The notes: generated by a model from the letters alone, not told the origin. A stretch of 48,904 nucleotides of DNA from CAZEYT01 sp964516295 (GCA_964516295.1 CAZEYT010000012.1:1-48904), one strand, 5' to 3'; shown: positions 8,993 to 18,211, numbered from the stretch's first letter. Made by a program: numbers and translations.

Positions 8993-9565
8993 ATGAAACT
9001 CGCCCCCCTCGCCATCGCCTTGTTCCTGTGCGGCTGCACCACCGTGCCCACGTCCCGCGACTACTCGGGCGACTTCATTATCCATACGGCCGAAGTCCAC
9101 CCCGCCCGCACCGGGATGACCCTCCGCACACTCGAAAAAAACCTCGGTCCGGACTATGTCCTGCATTCGGAGAACGACTTCACCATCGTCTGCACCCGCG
9201 AAGGCGAGGAACTTTACCGGCTCAAAACACGCCCGCGCCGCAGCGATCACGTCATCAGCGAGATCATCATTACCAATCCAAAATTCCGCACCGAAGCCGG
9301 TCTCTCCCCAGGGGACTCCCTTGAAGAAGCCATTCGCATCTACGGACCGGTCATGTTTTTCCACCAACCCGGAGGCACGCCGGAACGCGTTGTCTTCCGC
9401 GGCCTAACCGGCTCGCAGCTCTATCTCATGCTCCGGTCGCCGGATCAACACACTATCGGCAACTACGCCGGAGTGCGCCCCTACCCCGACGGCACCCTGC
9501 GCACCGAACGTCCCCGCCGGGACATCATCGTCGAATCCATCACACTCCGCGAACCGCGCCGCTAA
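8993..9565 (+). CDS. Hypothetical lipoprotein
   Basis: 190 residues. The N terminus is a lipoprotein signal peptide: MKLAPLAIALFL followed by the lipobox LCGC, with the acylated Cys at about residue 15. The mature part is mixed alpha/beta with no membrane segment and no motif that I recognise. It contains a SPGDSLEEAIRIYG block, of the kind seen in proteins that compare a value with a reference slope. It lies 8 nt after gltX, so it is likely in the same transcript, although no functional link is evident. The gap after it (9566-9796, 231 nt) shows no gene, tRNA or clear hairpin. Confidence 0.65.
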   Translation: MKLAPLAIALFLCGCTTVPTSRDYSGDFIIHTAEVHPARTGMTLRTLEKNLGPDYVLHSENDFTIVCTREGEELYRLKTRPRRSDHVISEIIITNPKFRTEAGLSPGDSLEEAIRIYGPVMFFHQPGGTPERVVFRGLTGSQLYLMLRSPDQHTIGNYAGVRPYPDGTLRTERPRRDIIVESITLREPRR

Positions 9566-9796
9566 ATGGCAAACGGGTGTCGACCCTGGGTTCACCATAT
9601 TGGTCCGGTGCTTCCAATGAATGCTTGGTTCAGGGAAGCTATGGGCCGATAACGGTCGCGGGAGGCATCCTGTTTGCGGTGTATCTGGAAATCATCGCCG
9701 GTTCGGTGTTGCGACCTTTTGTACCGTGACCCTTCGCTTGATCTGGTTGCAAATCAAAATTCGTTCCGCGGCCTCGCAAATCGACCTCGACGCGGG

Positions 9797-10717
9797 TTAG
9801 AAAACGCGGGGTTCGCCTTCGCTGAGGATGACAACTTTTTCGAGGAGGTTCATTTCCTCGGCTTGGCGGCGGAGGCGGGCGGGTGGCTCGTGGAGAGGCT
9901 CGTAGCTGAGGCGGAACGAGCCAAAGTGCATAGGAATCATAAGCCGTGCACGGAGTTCGACGAAGGCTTGCAGGGCCTGCTCGGGGTTCATGTGGACGTC
10001 GCGTTTGGTCGGGGCTTCGTAAGCGCCGATGGGCAGAAGGGCAATCTCGACGTCGGCTCGCTCACCGATTTCGCGGAAGCCGTCAAAATACGCGCTGTCA
10101 CCGCAGTGGAAGACCGTGCGGCCGGCATACTCTACCAAAAACCCGCCGAACCCGCGGTGACTGTCGTGCAGCACGCGGGCCCCCCAGTGGCGGGCGGGTG
10201 TGAGCGTGATGCGAAGGGAGCCATGATCGAAGCTTTGCCAGGACTCAAGTTCGTGGACGTGGCGAAAGCCGAGGTTATGGACCAGTCCGCCACAATTCCG
10301 TGGAACGGCGATCGGTTGATCGCTGGCGACGGCGCGCAGGGTTTTGCGGTCGAGGTGGTCGAAATGGGCGTGTGTGACCAGCACGAGGTCGATGGCGGGG
10401 AGATCGTGAATCTCAAATCCCGGCTGGCGGATCCGTTTGATGACTTTGAGCCACTTGGCCCAATTCGGGTCGATGAGCACGCTGTGCTCCGGGGTTTGAA
10501 CAAGAAACGAGGCGTGCCCAATCCAAGTGATGCAGATTTGTCCGGCCTGAAGCTCGGGAAAGACCGGCTTGATCTTCTGGCCGTGCCGGCGGGTGAACAT
10601 TGAGGGAATGACGACCTCGGCGAGAAAATTGCGCTTGTGCCATCCGTCGCCAAGGCGCATTTCCACATGGTGGTCCGGCTTCTCGGGACGGGGACGGCGG
10701 ATCAAGCGGCGAACCAT
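9797..10717 (-). CDS. Metallo-beta-lactamase-fold hydrolase (UlaG/NAPE-PLD-like)
   Basis: 306 residues from the ATG at 10717; the frame is open further upstream, but that part is antisense to the cyclo-ligase gene. Metal-binding motif HxHxDH is present as THAHFDHLD, with further ligands in LTPARHWGAR, FHCGDSAY and MIPMHFGSF. The order and the block 'HWGAR...GGFLVEYAGRTVFHCGDS' match the PF12706 group that includes N-acyl-phosphatidylethanolamine phospholipase D and UlaG-like lactonases. The binuclear centre would hydrolyse a phosphodiester or lactone; the substrate cannot be told from sequence. Its start is only 17 nt from the divergent cyclo-ligase start, so at least one promoter must lie inside the opposite coding region. 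Confidence 0.85.
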   Translation of the reverse strand: MVRRLIRRPRPEKPDHHVEMRLGDGWHKRNFLAEVVIPSMFTRRHGQKIKPVFPELQAGQICITWIGHASFLVQTPEHSVLIDPNWAKWLKVIKRIRQPGFEIHDLPAIDLVLVTHAHFDHLDRKTLRAVASDQPIAVPRNCGGLVHNLGFRHVHELESWQSFDHGSLRITLTPARHWGARVLHDSHRGFGGFLVEYAGRTVFHCGDSAYFDGFREIGERADVEIALLPIGAYEAPTKRDVHMNPEQALQAFVELRARLMIPMHFGSFRLSYEPLHEPPARLRRQAEEMNLLEKVVILSEGEPRVF

Positions 10718-10734
10718 GACTGAGGAGACTGTGA

Positions 10735-11289
10735 ATGATTTTGGAAGAAAAGCAAAGACTGCGGGGCCGAATGCGGGCGATGTTGCGGGACCGCGTGGCA
10801 GAATCGGTGCGGCCGGTGTTGGAGGCGTGGGAAGTGTGGACAGTGGCACGGCGGGTGTGTGGATACTGGCCGTTGCGTGGCGAGGCTCCGTGGCAAGAAC
10901 CTTGGCCGTCCGGTAAAGAGCTCGCGCTCCCTCGGGTGGATGGTGAGCGCGTGGTGGCGTATTGGGTACGGGGCATTGGCGAATTGACGGCCGGTGCGTT
11001 TGGTATTCTGGAACCGGCACCGGAGGCACCTTCGGCCGGAAAAGTTTTTGATCTGATTTTGGTGCCCGGGCTGGCATTTGACCGTCATGGCGGACGGCTG
11101 GGCCGCGGGCGGGGATACTACGATCGATTTCTTCCCGGGTGCCGTGGTATGCGCGTGGGCGTTTGTCTCGCGGAGCAGGTGGTCCCGCATGTGCCGGTCG
11201 AACCGCACGATGCGCGGATGGATTATCTACTCACGCCGGATGGTGTTATCGTGTGCGCGAAAGCAGAAGCGCAGGATCCCCGTCGCTGA
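10735..11289 (+). CDS. 5-formyltetrahydrofolate cyclo-ligase
   Basis: 184 residues, usual family length. It starts with an ILEEKQRLRGRMR helix, has the phosphate-binding KELALPRV region, and carries the family signature DLILVPGLAFDRHGGRLGRGRGYYDRFL, whose Gly-rich loop binds ATP. The reaction is ATP-dependent conversion of 5-formyl-THF to 5,10-methenyl-THF in the cytoplasm. A Shine-Dalgarno GAGGAG lies at about 10722-10727, roughly 8 nt before the ATG. The 3' end overlaps the convergent exonuclease gene by 44 nt. Confidence 0.92.
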   Translation: MILEEKQRLRGRMRAMLRDRVAESVRPVLEAWEVWTVARRVCGYWPLRGEAPWQEPWPSGKELALPRVDGERVVAYWVRGIGELTAGAFGILEPAPEAPSAGKVFDLILVPGLAFDRHGGRLGRGRGYYDRFLPGCRGMRVGVCLAEQVVPHVPVEPHDARMDYLLTPDGVIVCAKAEAQDPRR

Positions 11290-11818
11290 GACCGGTCACC
11301 GCAACGATGTGGCGCAAGAGAACGAGCGAGGCGATGGCATCACATTCTGCGTCGTGCCAGCGGAAGCGGGGCGTGGAGATTTCCGGTGCTGAGAGGAGAT
11401 CGAGGGCAGCAACGGCGTCGCCAAGGGCATGGGACGCAAGGCCCGGATAAACGAGACGGGTGAGCGAGAGGGTGTCGATCCATGGTCCGAAACCATGCAA
11501 CGGAAAAACGCGGAGGAAGCGTTTCTCGGTCGCCGCGCCATGGGCGACGACCCAGCGGTTGGTGAGGGCTTCGCGGATTTGCGGCCAGAGGGTGTTCAGG
11601 GTCGGAGCGTGGCAAAGGTCGTTATCGGCGATGCCATGCACGGCCCGTGCGGCCCAAGTCACCGGACGTGATGGTGCGAGATAGGAAACCAGCGAAGTCG
11701 TGATCTCCCCTCCCCGCATGGCAACGATGGCGATTTGGACGGGCTCGTCAGTAAGCCCAGGACCCGAGCCCGCGCTTTCGAAATCGATGGCGGCGAACTC
11801 GAGGTCCGCGAATTTCAA
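11246..11818 (-). CDS. DnaQ-like DEDDh 3'-5' exonuclease
   Basis: 190 residues. The exonuclease motifs are Exo I AAIDFESAG (Asp and Glu), Exo II in WVVAHGAATEKRFL, and Exo III with His and Asp in RWHDAECDAIA. The HGI block (VHGIADND) and SHALGDAVAAL also fit the RNase T/DnaQ epsilon family. I chose the TTG at 11818, which overlaps the DAHP synthase stop as TTGA and places Exo I eight residues from the start; an ATG at 11857 would add 13 residues and overlap more. It may act in proofreading, repair or RNA trimming; no polymerase partner is nearby. The exact role is not predictable. Confidence 0.85.
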   Translation of the reverse strand: MKFADLEFAAIDFESAGSGPGLTDEPVQIAIVAMRGGEITTSLVSYLAPSRPVTWAARAVHGIADNDLCHAPTLNTLWPQIREALTNRWVVAHGAATEKRFLRVFPLHGFGPWIDTLSLTRLVYPGLASHALGDAVAALDLLSAPEISTPRFRWHDAECDAIASLVLLRHIVAVTGLSDGDPALLLSRTR

Positions 11819-12879
11819 GCGCGCAGAAGGCTCTCGGTGGCCTCCCAATCGAGGCACCCGTCGGTTATGGAGACGCCGTATTGGAGCGACTCGCGTCCGC
11901 CGTTGAGCGGCTGGCTGCCGAAGTGGAGGTTACTCTCGATCATGGCACCGATGATTTCCCGATGGCCGGCGGCACGGCGCGCGAGGATGTGATTCCACAC
12001 CTCGGCCTGGCGGGCCGGGTCTTTGCCGGAGTTGGCATGGCTGCAATCGACCATCACAGCCGGGTGGAGACCGCACTTGGCAAGTGCTTTACAGGCCGCC
12101 TCGACGTGTTCGGGTCCGTAATTGGCCCCATGGCGGCCACCGCGGAGGACGAGGTGACTGTCGGGGTTGCCGGACGTTTTGACGATGCTGGTCGCGCCGT
12201 CCTGATCGATCCCGAGGAAACTGTGCGGAGCGCGGGAAGACTTCATGGCATCGAGTGCGGTTTGCACACTGCCATCGGTGCCGTTTTTGAAACCAACCGG
12301 CATGGAAAGTCCACTGGCCATTTCACGGTGGGTCTGCGATTCCGTGGTGCGGGCTCCGATGGCGGCCCAACTGACCAATTCCGCGGTGTATTGCGGAATG
12401 ATCGGGTCGAGAAATTCAGTGCCGGCCGGGAGACCGAGGTCAACGATGTCCAGGAGGAGCTTCCGAGCAAGGGCGATGCCGTGCGCCACGTCGCAGCTGT
12501 CATCAAGGAACGGGTCATTGATGAGGCCTTTCCAGCCGATGGTCGTGCGAGGTTTCTCAAAATAGACCCGCATGATGATAAAGCAGCGGTCGGCCACATC
12601 CCGGCTCACGATCGCGAGGCGGCGGGCGTATTCCAACGCTGCCTCGGGATCATGAATCGAACAGGGGCCCACGACGACCAGAAGTCGCTGGTCCTCCCCG
12701 TTGAGAATCGCCCGAGCCGTGGCGCGGGCGTCGGCCACGAGGCGGACCTGGCGCTCGCTGGCCGGGAGTTGTTCTTTAATTTGCGCCGGGGTGATCAAAC
12801 GGGTGACCCCCGCAACGCGGATGTTTTCGACGGGCACGCCCGCTGTGCCGGAAGACGGCTCGGTTTCCAAAATAGTCAT
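11815..12879 (-). CDS. 3-deoxy-7-phosphoheptulonate synthase (DAHP synthase, class I)
   Basis: 354 residues from the ATG at 12879 (a TTG at 12906 would add nine residues). It matches the AroF/AroG/AroH type: VVVGPCSIHDPEAALEYA, MRVYFEKPRTTIGWKG, GLPAGTEFLDP, IGARTTESQTHREMASGLSMPVGFKNGTDG, VLRGG and VMVDCSHANSGK. The metal ligands are the Cys of GPCS, the His of CSHAN, and Glu and Asp further on. It condenses phosphoenolpyruvate and erythrose-4-phosphate, the first step of the shikimate pathway, so it feeds the PheA and TrpC encoded about 10 kb away. Which aromatic amino acid inhibits it cannot be stated. It is followed by the exonuclease with a TTGA overlap. Confidence 0.95.
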   Translation of the reverse strand: MTILETEPSSGTAGVPVENIRVAGVTRLITPAQIKEQLPASERQVRLVADARATARAILNGEDQRLLVVVGPCSIHDPEAALEYARRLAIVSRDVADRCFIIMRVYFEKPRTTIGWKGLINDPFLDDSCDVAHGIALARKLLLDIVDLGLPAGTEFLDPIIPQYTAELVSWAAIGARTTESQTHREMASGLSMPVGFKNGTDGSVQTALDAMKSSRAPHSFLGIDQDGATSIVKTSGNPDSHLVLRGGRHGANYGPEHVEAACKALAKCGLHPAVMVDCSHANSGKDPARQAEVWNHILARRAAGHREIIGAMIESNLHFGSQPLNGGRESLQYGVSITDGCLDWEATESLLRA

Positions 12880-12940
12880 TGAGTTGAAGTTCGAATTATC
12901 CGGCAAATCGCGCCCGGATGCAACTCCCGGCTCCCGATGG

Positions 12941-15044
12941 CTAGTGGGCCACCCAGAATTTGATGAAGACCGGGATGATGATAATGGCGACGATATTGAC
13001 GACTTTGATCATCGGATTCACTGCCGGTCCGGCGGTATCTTTGTAGGGATCGCCGGCGGTATCGCCGGTGACGCTGGCCTGATGGGCTGGAGAATTTTTT
13101 CCGCCACGGTTGTCCATTTCGATGAATTTCTTGGCGTTGTCCCACGCTCCCCCGCTGGAGGTCATGGCGATCCCAATAAACAGGCCGGTGAAAATGGTGC
13201 CGACGAGCACGCCGCCCAAAACCTTCAGCCCGAAAAACGGAATCCACGCCACGGCGACGACCATGGCGACCGGCAGGATCGCCGGGATGATCATTTCGCG
13301 AAGGGCTGCTTTCGAAACGATGTCCACGCATGTACCGCATTCCGGCTTGTCGCGACCTTCGAGGATTTCTGGACGCGCTGTAATCTGACGACGGACCTCC
13401 GTTACCACCGCCCCGGCGGCCTTGCCCACTGCATTCATCGAAAAAGCCGAGAAAACGAACGGGAGGCAGCCGCCGATGAAGAGGCCGATAGTGACGTTCG
13501 GGTCCTGCAAGTCGAAGGTGAGGTTGAAATGTTCGGCCATGGCTTCGTAGGCGACTTTGAGTTTTTCGACGTAAATCCCGAAGAGGACCAGGGCGGAGAG
13601 ACCGGCGGAGGCAATGGCATAGCCTTTGGTGACAGCCTTCATGGTGTTGCCAATCGCGTCGAGGTCGTCCGTGATTTCACGCATGGATTTGTCCATTCCC
13701 GACATGACCGCAATGCCGCCCGCGTTGTCGGTGATTGGACCGAAGGCATCCAGAGCAATGATGATGCCCGACATCGAGAGCATAGCCATGACCGCGATGG
13801 CGATTCCGTACAGGCCCGCGAAGTGATACGAGAGCAGGATTGCGATGCCGATAAAGGCCACAGGCAACGCGGTCGCGTGGAGACCGGTGGCGAGACCGGC
13901 GATGATATTCGTTGCGTCTCCGGTCTTGGAAGCCTTGGCGATGTTCCGCACCGGCGTGTACTCGGTCGACGTGTAGTGGTTGGTGATCAAAAGGACGACA
14001 TAGGTCATCACCAGGCCGATCAGCGACGCAAAGAACAAGCTGTCCGCAGAGGCGACGCCTTTGCCCTCAATCTCGATTCCATTCGGAAAAAGCGAGTGCG
14101 TGAGCGGCCAGAATGCTCCAGCCGAAAGAAGCGCACTCACCAACACGCCACCCGGGAGGGACCGCGTCGGCGACAGGCGCGACGCATTTGTGAAGACAAT
14201 GCCCACCAAGGCGCTCACGATCGAAACGCCGCCGAGAAGAAAGGGATACACAATCGCCGCTTCGGATCCCACCGCCGTCAGCGAGCCGATCAGCACGGCA
14301 CCGATGAGGGACACGGCGTAGGTTTAAAAAACGTCCGCCGCCATACCCGCGCAATCGCCCACGTTATCACCGACATTGTCCGCGATCGTGGCCGGATTTC
14401 TTGGACCGTCCTCGTCGAGTTTGCTTTCGATCTTGCCGACCAGATCCGCGCCAACGTCGGCGGCTTTGGAGTAAATCCCACCACCCAACCGGGCAAAAAC
14501 CGAGATGAGCGAACTCCCGAGTGCCGTGCCGACGAGTGCATCCAGCGCCGCACGGGTTGGATCATCTCCGCCTGCGAAATGCTGCACCGCGAGGAACATG
14601 AGACCGACCGAATGCAACGCGAGGCCGACGACGAGGAGCCAGGTCACCGCCCCGCTACAGAAGGCCACCCGCAGCGCCGCGTGAGGAGAAACGGTCGCCG
14701 CTTGCGTGGTACGGACATTCGCCCGGACGGCAATCGTCATCCCGATGTATCCCGCCGCCAGCGAACAGACAGCCCCGACCACAAAACCAACGCGCGACTC
14801 CAACCCGCGCCCCAGCCAAATGAGGACAAAGATAACCACGGCGATGGTGCCCACGCTGCCGAGTTGGCGGTTGAGATACGCCTGCGCGCCCTGTTGGATG
14901 GCCGTGGCAATCTCGCGCATTCGCGCATTGCCCGCGAGAGATCGCAGGATCGAACCGATGAGCACAAAAGGCGTAGGCCAGGCCCACCACCGCGCAAAGA
15001 AGAGACAACGTGATACCGTCGGCCACGAGAGAAAGAGCCAGCAT
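12941..15044 (-). pseudogene. hppA: Membrane-bound proton-translocating pyrophosphatase, with one frameshift and one in-frame stop
   Basis: Joining the pieces gives a nearly full-length (about 700 aa) pyrophosphatase: start ATG at 15044 (MLALSLVADG), DNVGDNVGDCAGMAAD loop, DNAGG block and the C-terminal VTGDTAGDPYKDTAGPAVNP. The sequence NTMKAVTKGYAI carries Lys and Thr at positions that mark K+-independent H+ pumps. Two lesions are present. First, the frame shifts at an A4 run (plus strand 14966-14969; T4 on the coding strand): total length 2,104 nt is one base more than a multiple of three. Second, codon 14326-14324 is TAA where the family has Glu (DVF-E-TYAV); the frame is the same on both sides, so this is a substitution (GAA to TAA). 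Either a decaying gene or sequence errors. Confidence 0.8.
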
Positions 15045-15135
15045 AGGGGGAATGGAGGGTGTCAGGAACTGAAACGAAAAACCACGCGGAGGAATCCGAG
15101 CCGATGCAAGCCGGAAGAGTGCCCGCCTGAGGAGT

Positions 15136-15164
15136 TTGCAAGTGCCGGTTTCCTCGCCTATGAA
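15136..15164 (+). promoter_or_regulatory. Sigma70-like promoter of the halogenase-like gene
   Basis: TTGCAA at 15136-15141, a 17-nt spacer, then TATGAA at 15159-15164. The -10 box ends 9 nt before the ATG at 15174, so the transcript would have a leader of only a few bases. No purine-rich ribosome binding site precedes the ATG (sequence TGTCCCCAC). Confidence 0.5.
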
Positions 15165-15173
15165 TGTCCCCAC

Positions 15174-16691
15174 ATGAGCGACACCTACGATGTGATTGTG
15201 ATCGGCGGAGCTTTCTCCGGAGCCGCCACGGCCCTCCTGCTCCGGCGCGAGTGTCCGGAACTCCGCGTGGCCATTATCGAGCGCTCCACGGCTTTTGATC
15301 GGAAAGTCGGCGAGGCCACGACGGAGGTCAGCGGAAATTTTCTCACCAAGCGGCTCTCGCTCACCTCGCACCTCAACCACCACCACATCAACAAACAGGG
15401 CCTCCGCTTTTGGTTCACGGACCGGGACAACGAAGACTTCGGACGTTGCAAGGAAATGGGAGCCTACTATCAGGTCCGCATGCCATCCTATCAGGTCGAC
15501 CGCGAGGTCCTCGACCAGCACGTGCTCGATGAAGCCGTTGCGGCCGGGGCCGAGCTTTTGCGACCGGCGAAGGTTGTGGCGTTTGAAACGGAAAAGTCCG
15601 TGACCGTCGAGCACGACGGTCTCCGGCGAGAACTCCGCACCCGCTGGATCGTCGATGCCAGCGGCCGGGCGTCCGTTCTTCCCCGCAAACTCGGGTTCTT
15701 CCGTCCGCTTCCCGCCCATCCCACCAATTCCATTTGGGCCCGGTTCCGCGGGGTGAAGGACCTCGATGGCTACGATCTGCGCTCGCGTTTTCCCGAGTTT
15801 GCTGCGGCGTGCCAGGCGAGCCGGAGTGCGGCGACCAATCACCTCGCCGGGCGTGGTTGGTGGTGTTGGATCATTCCGCTCAAAGGCGGCGATACAAGCG
15901 TGGGTCTGGTTTACGATGAGCGGCTCTTTACGCCGCCAGAGGGGCCATGCCTCGCCGACCGCCTGAAGACCCACCTTCTTTCGAACCCGGTCGGCCGGGA
16001 ACTGTTCTCCGACGCCGAGGCGGTCGAGGGAGATGTCAAAGCCTACTCCGCCCTTCCCTACTTCACGGAAAAAATCGCCGGTCCCGGCTGGCAGGTCGTC
16101 GGTGACGCCGCCGGGTTTCTCGATCCGCTCTATAGTGCCGGTCTGGACTACTGCTCGTGGACGGCGAGCGCGGCGGTCTATCGCATCCGCGCGGAGCACT
16201 CGGGCGAAATCGTCGATCTGGAAGATATGAACGCCCGGTTTCAACGCTCGTATCACGGATGGTTCGAAAGTCTCTATCTTGAGAAATACCGCTATCTGGG
16301 CGACGCCGAGCTGATGTATCCGGCGTTCCTCATGGATCTCGGACTGTTTTTCTTCGGCCCGGTGCGGACGCTCTGCCAGTGCTCCGAGGCGGGTTTCAGC
16401 CGGTTTCCCTTCGACGGGCCGGTGGACGGAGCGGTTTGCAAGTTCATGGCCTTTTACAACCGGCGCCTTGCGACGATCGCCGACCGGAAGTTCGCCGCCG
16501 GAACCTTCGGAGACCGCAACCTCGACGGGCGTCTTATCGTGCGCGGTTTCGAGCCCACGCCCAAAGCGCTCCGGATGGTTGTGAAAGGAATCCGCCTGTG
16601 GCTGGTTGCGGAATGGCGCGCCCGGGGACTTCATCCCAAACCGATCCTCTCGGCTTCAACACCCCATCCCACCGTCGCGCACGCCCACTGA
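15174..16691 (+). CDS. FAD-dependent oxidoreductase of the flavin-dependent halogenase type
   Basis: 505 residues from the ATG at 15174. The FAD-binding Gly-rich loop is IVIGGAFSGAATA (residues 8-20), the second flavin site is VGDAAGFLDPLYSAGLD, and a WxWxIP motif, typical of flavin-dependent halogenases, lies at residues 230-235 (WCWIIP). Lys74 in HINKQGLRFWF sits where halogenases keep their catalytic Lys. These motifs are seen directly; halogenase activity is an inference, since related oxygenases and reductases share most of them. No flavin reductase or chloride-handling gene is nearby. The stop overlaps the UbiD start (TGATG), so the two proteins are probably made together and may act on one aromatic or quinone-like substrate. 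Confidence 0.75.
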   Translation: MSDTYDVIVIGGAFSGAATALLLRRECPELRVAIIERSTAFDRKVGEATTEVSGNFLTKRLSLTSHLNHHHINKQGLRFWFTDRDNEDFGRCKEMGAYYQVRMPSYQVDREVLDQHVLDEAVAAGAELLRPAKVVAFETEKSVTVEHDGLRRELRTRWIVDASGRASVLPRKLGFFRPLPAHPTNSIWARFRGVKDLDGYDLRSRFPEFAAACQASRSAATNHLAGRGWWCWIIPLKGGDTSVGLVYDERLFTPPEGPCLADRLKTHLLSNPVGRELFSDAEAVEGDVKAYSALPYFTEKIAGPGWQVVGDAAGFLDPLYSAGLDYCSWTASAAVYRIRAEHSGEIVDLEDMNARFQRSYHGWFESLYLEKYRYLGDAELMYPAFLMDLGLFFFGPVRTLCQCSEAGFSRFPFDGPVDGAVCKFMAFYNRRLATIADRKFAAGTFGDRNLDGRLIVRGFEPTPKALRMVVKGIRLWLVAEWRARGLHPKPILSASTPHPTVAHAH

Positions 16692-18154
16692 TGCATCCGT
16701 CTTTCCGTTCTTTCTGCGAAACTCTGGACGCCGCCGGCGAACTCCGACGCATTGCGGCACCGGTGGCGACCGAGTTGCAAATCACCGAGCTGGCCGACCG
16801 GGAAATGAAATCGCCCGGCGGGGGCAAGGCGCTTTGGTTTGAAAAACCCACGATCTCCGGCCTCGAATCCGCATTCCCACTGGCGATCAATTCCATGGGC
16901 TCCCGCCGACGCATGGCGATGGCCCTGGGACTCGAACACGTCGATGAACTTGCCGACCAGATGCAGTTCTTGCTCAAGGCCAAGCCGCCGCGCACGCTCC
17001 GCGAAGCGATCACTCTTCTGCGGAACGGGATCGACGTCATTCACGCGAAACCCCGTCACGTCCGGTCGGCCGCCTGCCAGGAAGTCGTTCACGAACCCGG
17101 CGGAAATTTTTCGCTCGAGAATCTTCCGATTCTTCACTGTTGGCCCGACGATGGAGGTCGCTTCATCACGCTGCCAAACGTTTATACAAAGGACCCGGAT
17201 ACCGGTGAGCGCAATGTCGGCATGTATCGCATGCAGGTTTACGATGGCTGGACGACCGGCATGCACTGGCAGGTTCATAAGGTCGGAGCCCGACACGGGA
17301 AGCGCTATTACGAACGTGGCGAGCGGATGCCCGTGGCCGTCGCACTGGGCGGAGATCCGGCCTTTACGTTCGCAGCGACGGCGCCACTCCCCGATGGCTT
17401 GGACGAGATTCTCTTTGCAGGATTTGCGCGCAAAAAATCCGTCGAGCTCGTTCGCTGCGTCACGGTGGATATCGATGTCCCGGCGACCTCCGACTTCGTT
17501 CTCGAGGGCTACGTGCAGCCCGGTGAGTCCCGACCGGAAGGGCCGTTCGGCGATCACACCGGGTTTTACACCAATGTGGACGACTACCCGGTCTTCCATG
17601 TCACCGCGATCACGCACCGACGCGACGCAGTGTATCCCGCAACCATCGTCGGCATTCCGCCGATGGAAGATTTCTACATGGGTGCCGCGAGCGTTCGCGT
17701 TTTTCTGCCGGTTTTCAAAATGAACTTTCCGGAGATCGTTGACATGGCACTCCCGGCGGAGGGCGTGTTTCACAACCTGGTTTTTGTTTCGATCCGGAAA
17801 CAATACCCCATGCAGGCCTACAAAATCATGCACGGCCTTTGGGGCATGGGACAAATGATGTTCGCCAAATACATCGTCGTCGTGGACGAGGACTGCGATG
17901 TCCACAATACCAGCGAAGTTCTCTTCCGGCTCTGCGCGAATACCGATCCCCAGCGGGATTCCACATTTGTCAAAAATCCCTCGGACGCGCTGGATCACGC
18001 TCCGACGATCGCAAACATCGGCTCGCACATGGGCTTCGATGCCACGCGCAAACTGCCGTCGGAGGGTTACCATCGCGGATGGCCGGAGCTGGTCAAAATG
18101 CCGCCGAATGTCAAAGCGTGGGCAGATGACTTTCTGTCGCGTCTCACGACCTGA
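16691..18154 (+). CDS. UbiD-family decarboxylase (prenylated-FMN dependent)
   Basis: 487 residues, the usual UbiD length. Start at 16691 overlaps the preceding stop by one base. Family blocks include the N-terminal FCETLDAAGELRRI, the middle GERNVGMYRMQ with the prFMN-contacting Arg, GMHWQ, PEGPFGDHTGFY and the C-terminal YIVVVDEDCDVHN. Catalysis uses an E-R-E triad with prFMN; the Arg in NVGMYR and Glu in VLEGYV are in the expected regions. Substrates in this family are 4-hydroxybenzoate-type acids in ubiquinone or menaquinone synthesis and other aromatic or unsaturated acids. The partner prFMN synthase (UbiX) is not in the window. Coupling to the flavoprotein upstream may indicate a specialised substrate. 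Confidence 0.92.
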   Translation: MHPSFRSFCETLDAAGELRRIAAPVATELQITELADREMKSPGGGKALWFEKPTISGLESAFPLAINSMGSRRRMAMALGLEHVDELADQMQFLLKAKPPRTLREAITLLRNGIDVIHAKPRHVRSAACQEVVHEPGGNFSLENLPILHCWPDDGGRFITLPNVYTKDPDTGERNVGMYRMQVYDGWTTGMHWQVHKVGARHGKRYYERGERMPVAVALGGDPAFTFAATAPLPDGLDEILFAGFARKKSVELVRCVTVDIDVPATSDFVLEGYVQPGESRPEGPFGDHTGFYTNVDDYPVFHVTAITHRRDAVYPATIVGIPPMEDFYMGAASVRVFLPVFKMNFPEIVDMALPAEGVFHNLVFVSIRKQYPMQAYKIMHGLWGMGQMMFAKYIVVVDEDCDVHNTSEVLFRLCANTDPQRDSTFVKNPSDALDHAPTIANIGSHMGFDATRKLPSEGYHRGWPELVKMPPNVKAWADDFLSRLTT

Positions 18155-18211
18155 GCCCGGGACTCGATCTGGGCTTGTCGAGCCAGGTCCTTGGTGATTT
18201 GATGATGTCTG

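Noticed and set aside
9566..9796. Possible tRNA or small RNA in the 231-nt gap
   Set aside because: No cloverleaf, no conserved T-loop sequence and no stable hairpin was found by eye.
9674..10603. A plus-strand frame of 309 codons in the region of the MBL hydrolase
   Set aside because: The minus-strand reading holds the metal-binding motifs; the plus-strand one has none.
11078..11392. Extra frames at the 3' end of the cyclo-ligase gene
   Set aside because: The cyclo-ligase signature and the convergent exonuclease account for both strands.
14324..14326. TAA in hppA read as a recoded codon (for example a reassigned stop)
   Set aside because: Many genes in the window end in TAA or TGA at the expected place, so a genome-wide reassignment is not supported.
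12701..15013. A 770-codon plus-strand reading frame opposite hppA, rich in Arg, Asp, Glu and His
   Set aside because: It mirrors the third-codon bias of hppA and DAHP synthase on the other strand; no domain is recognisable, whereas the minus strand has strong homology.
14655..16634. A minus-strand frame of 659 codons opposite the halogenase-like gene
   Set aside because: Only its last part (MLALSLVADG onwards) is real, as the N terminus of hppA before its frameshift; the rest is a shadow of the flavoprotein gene.
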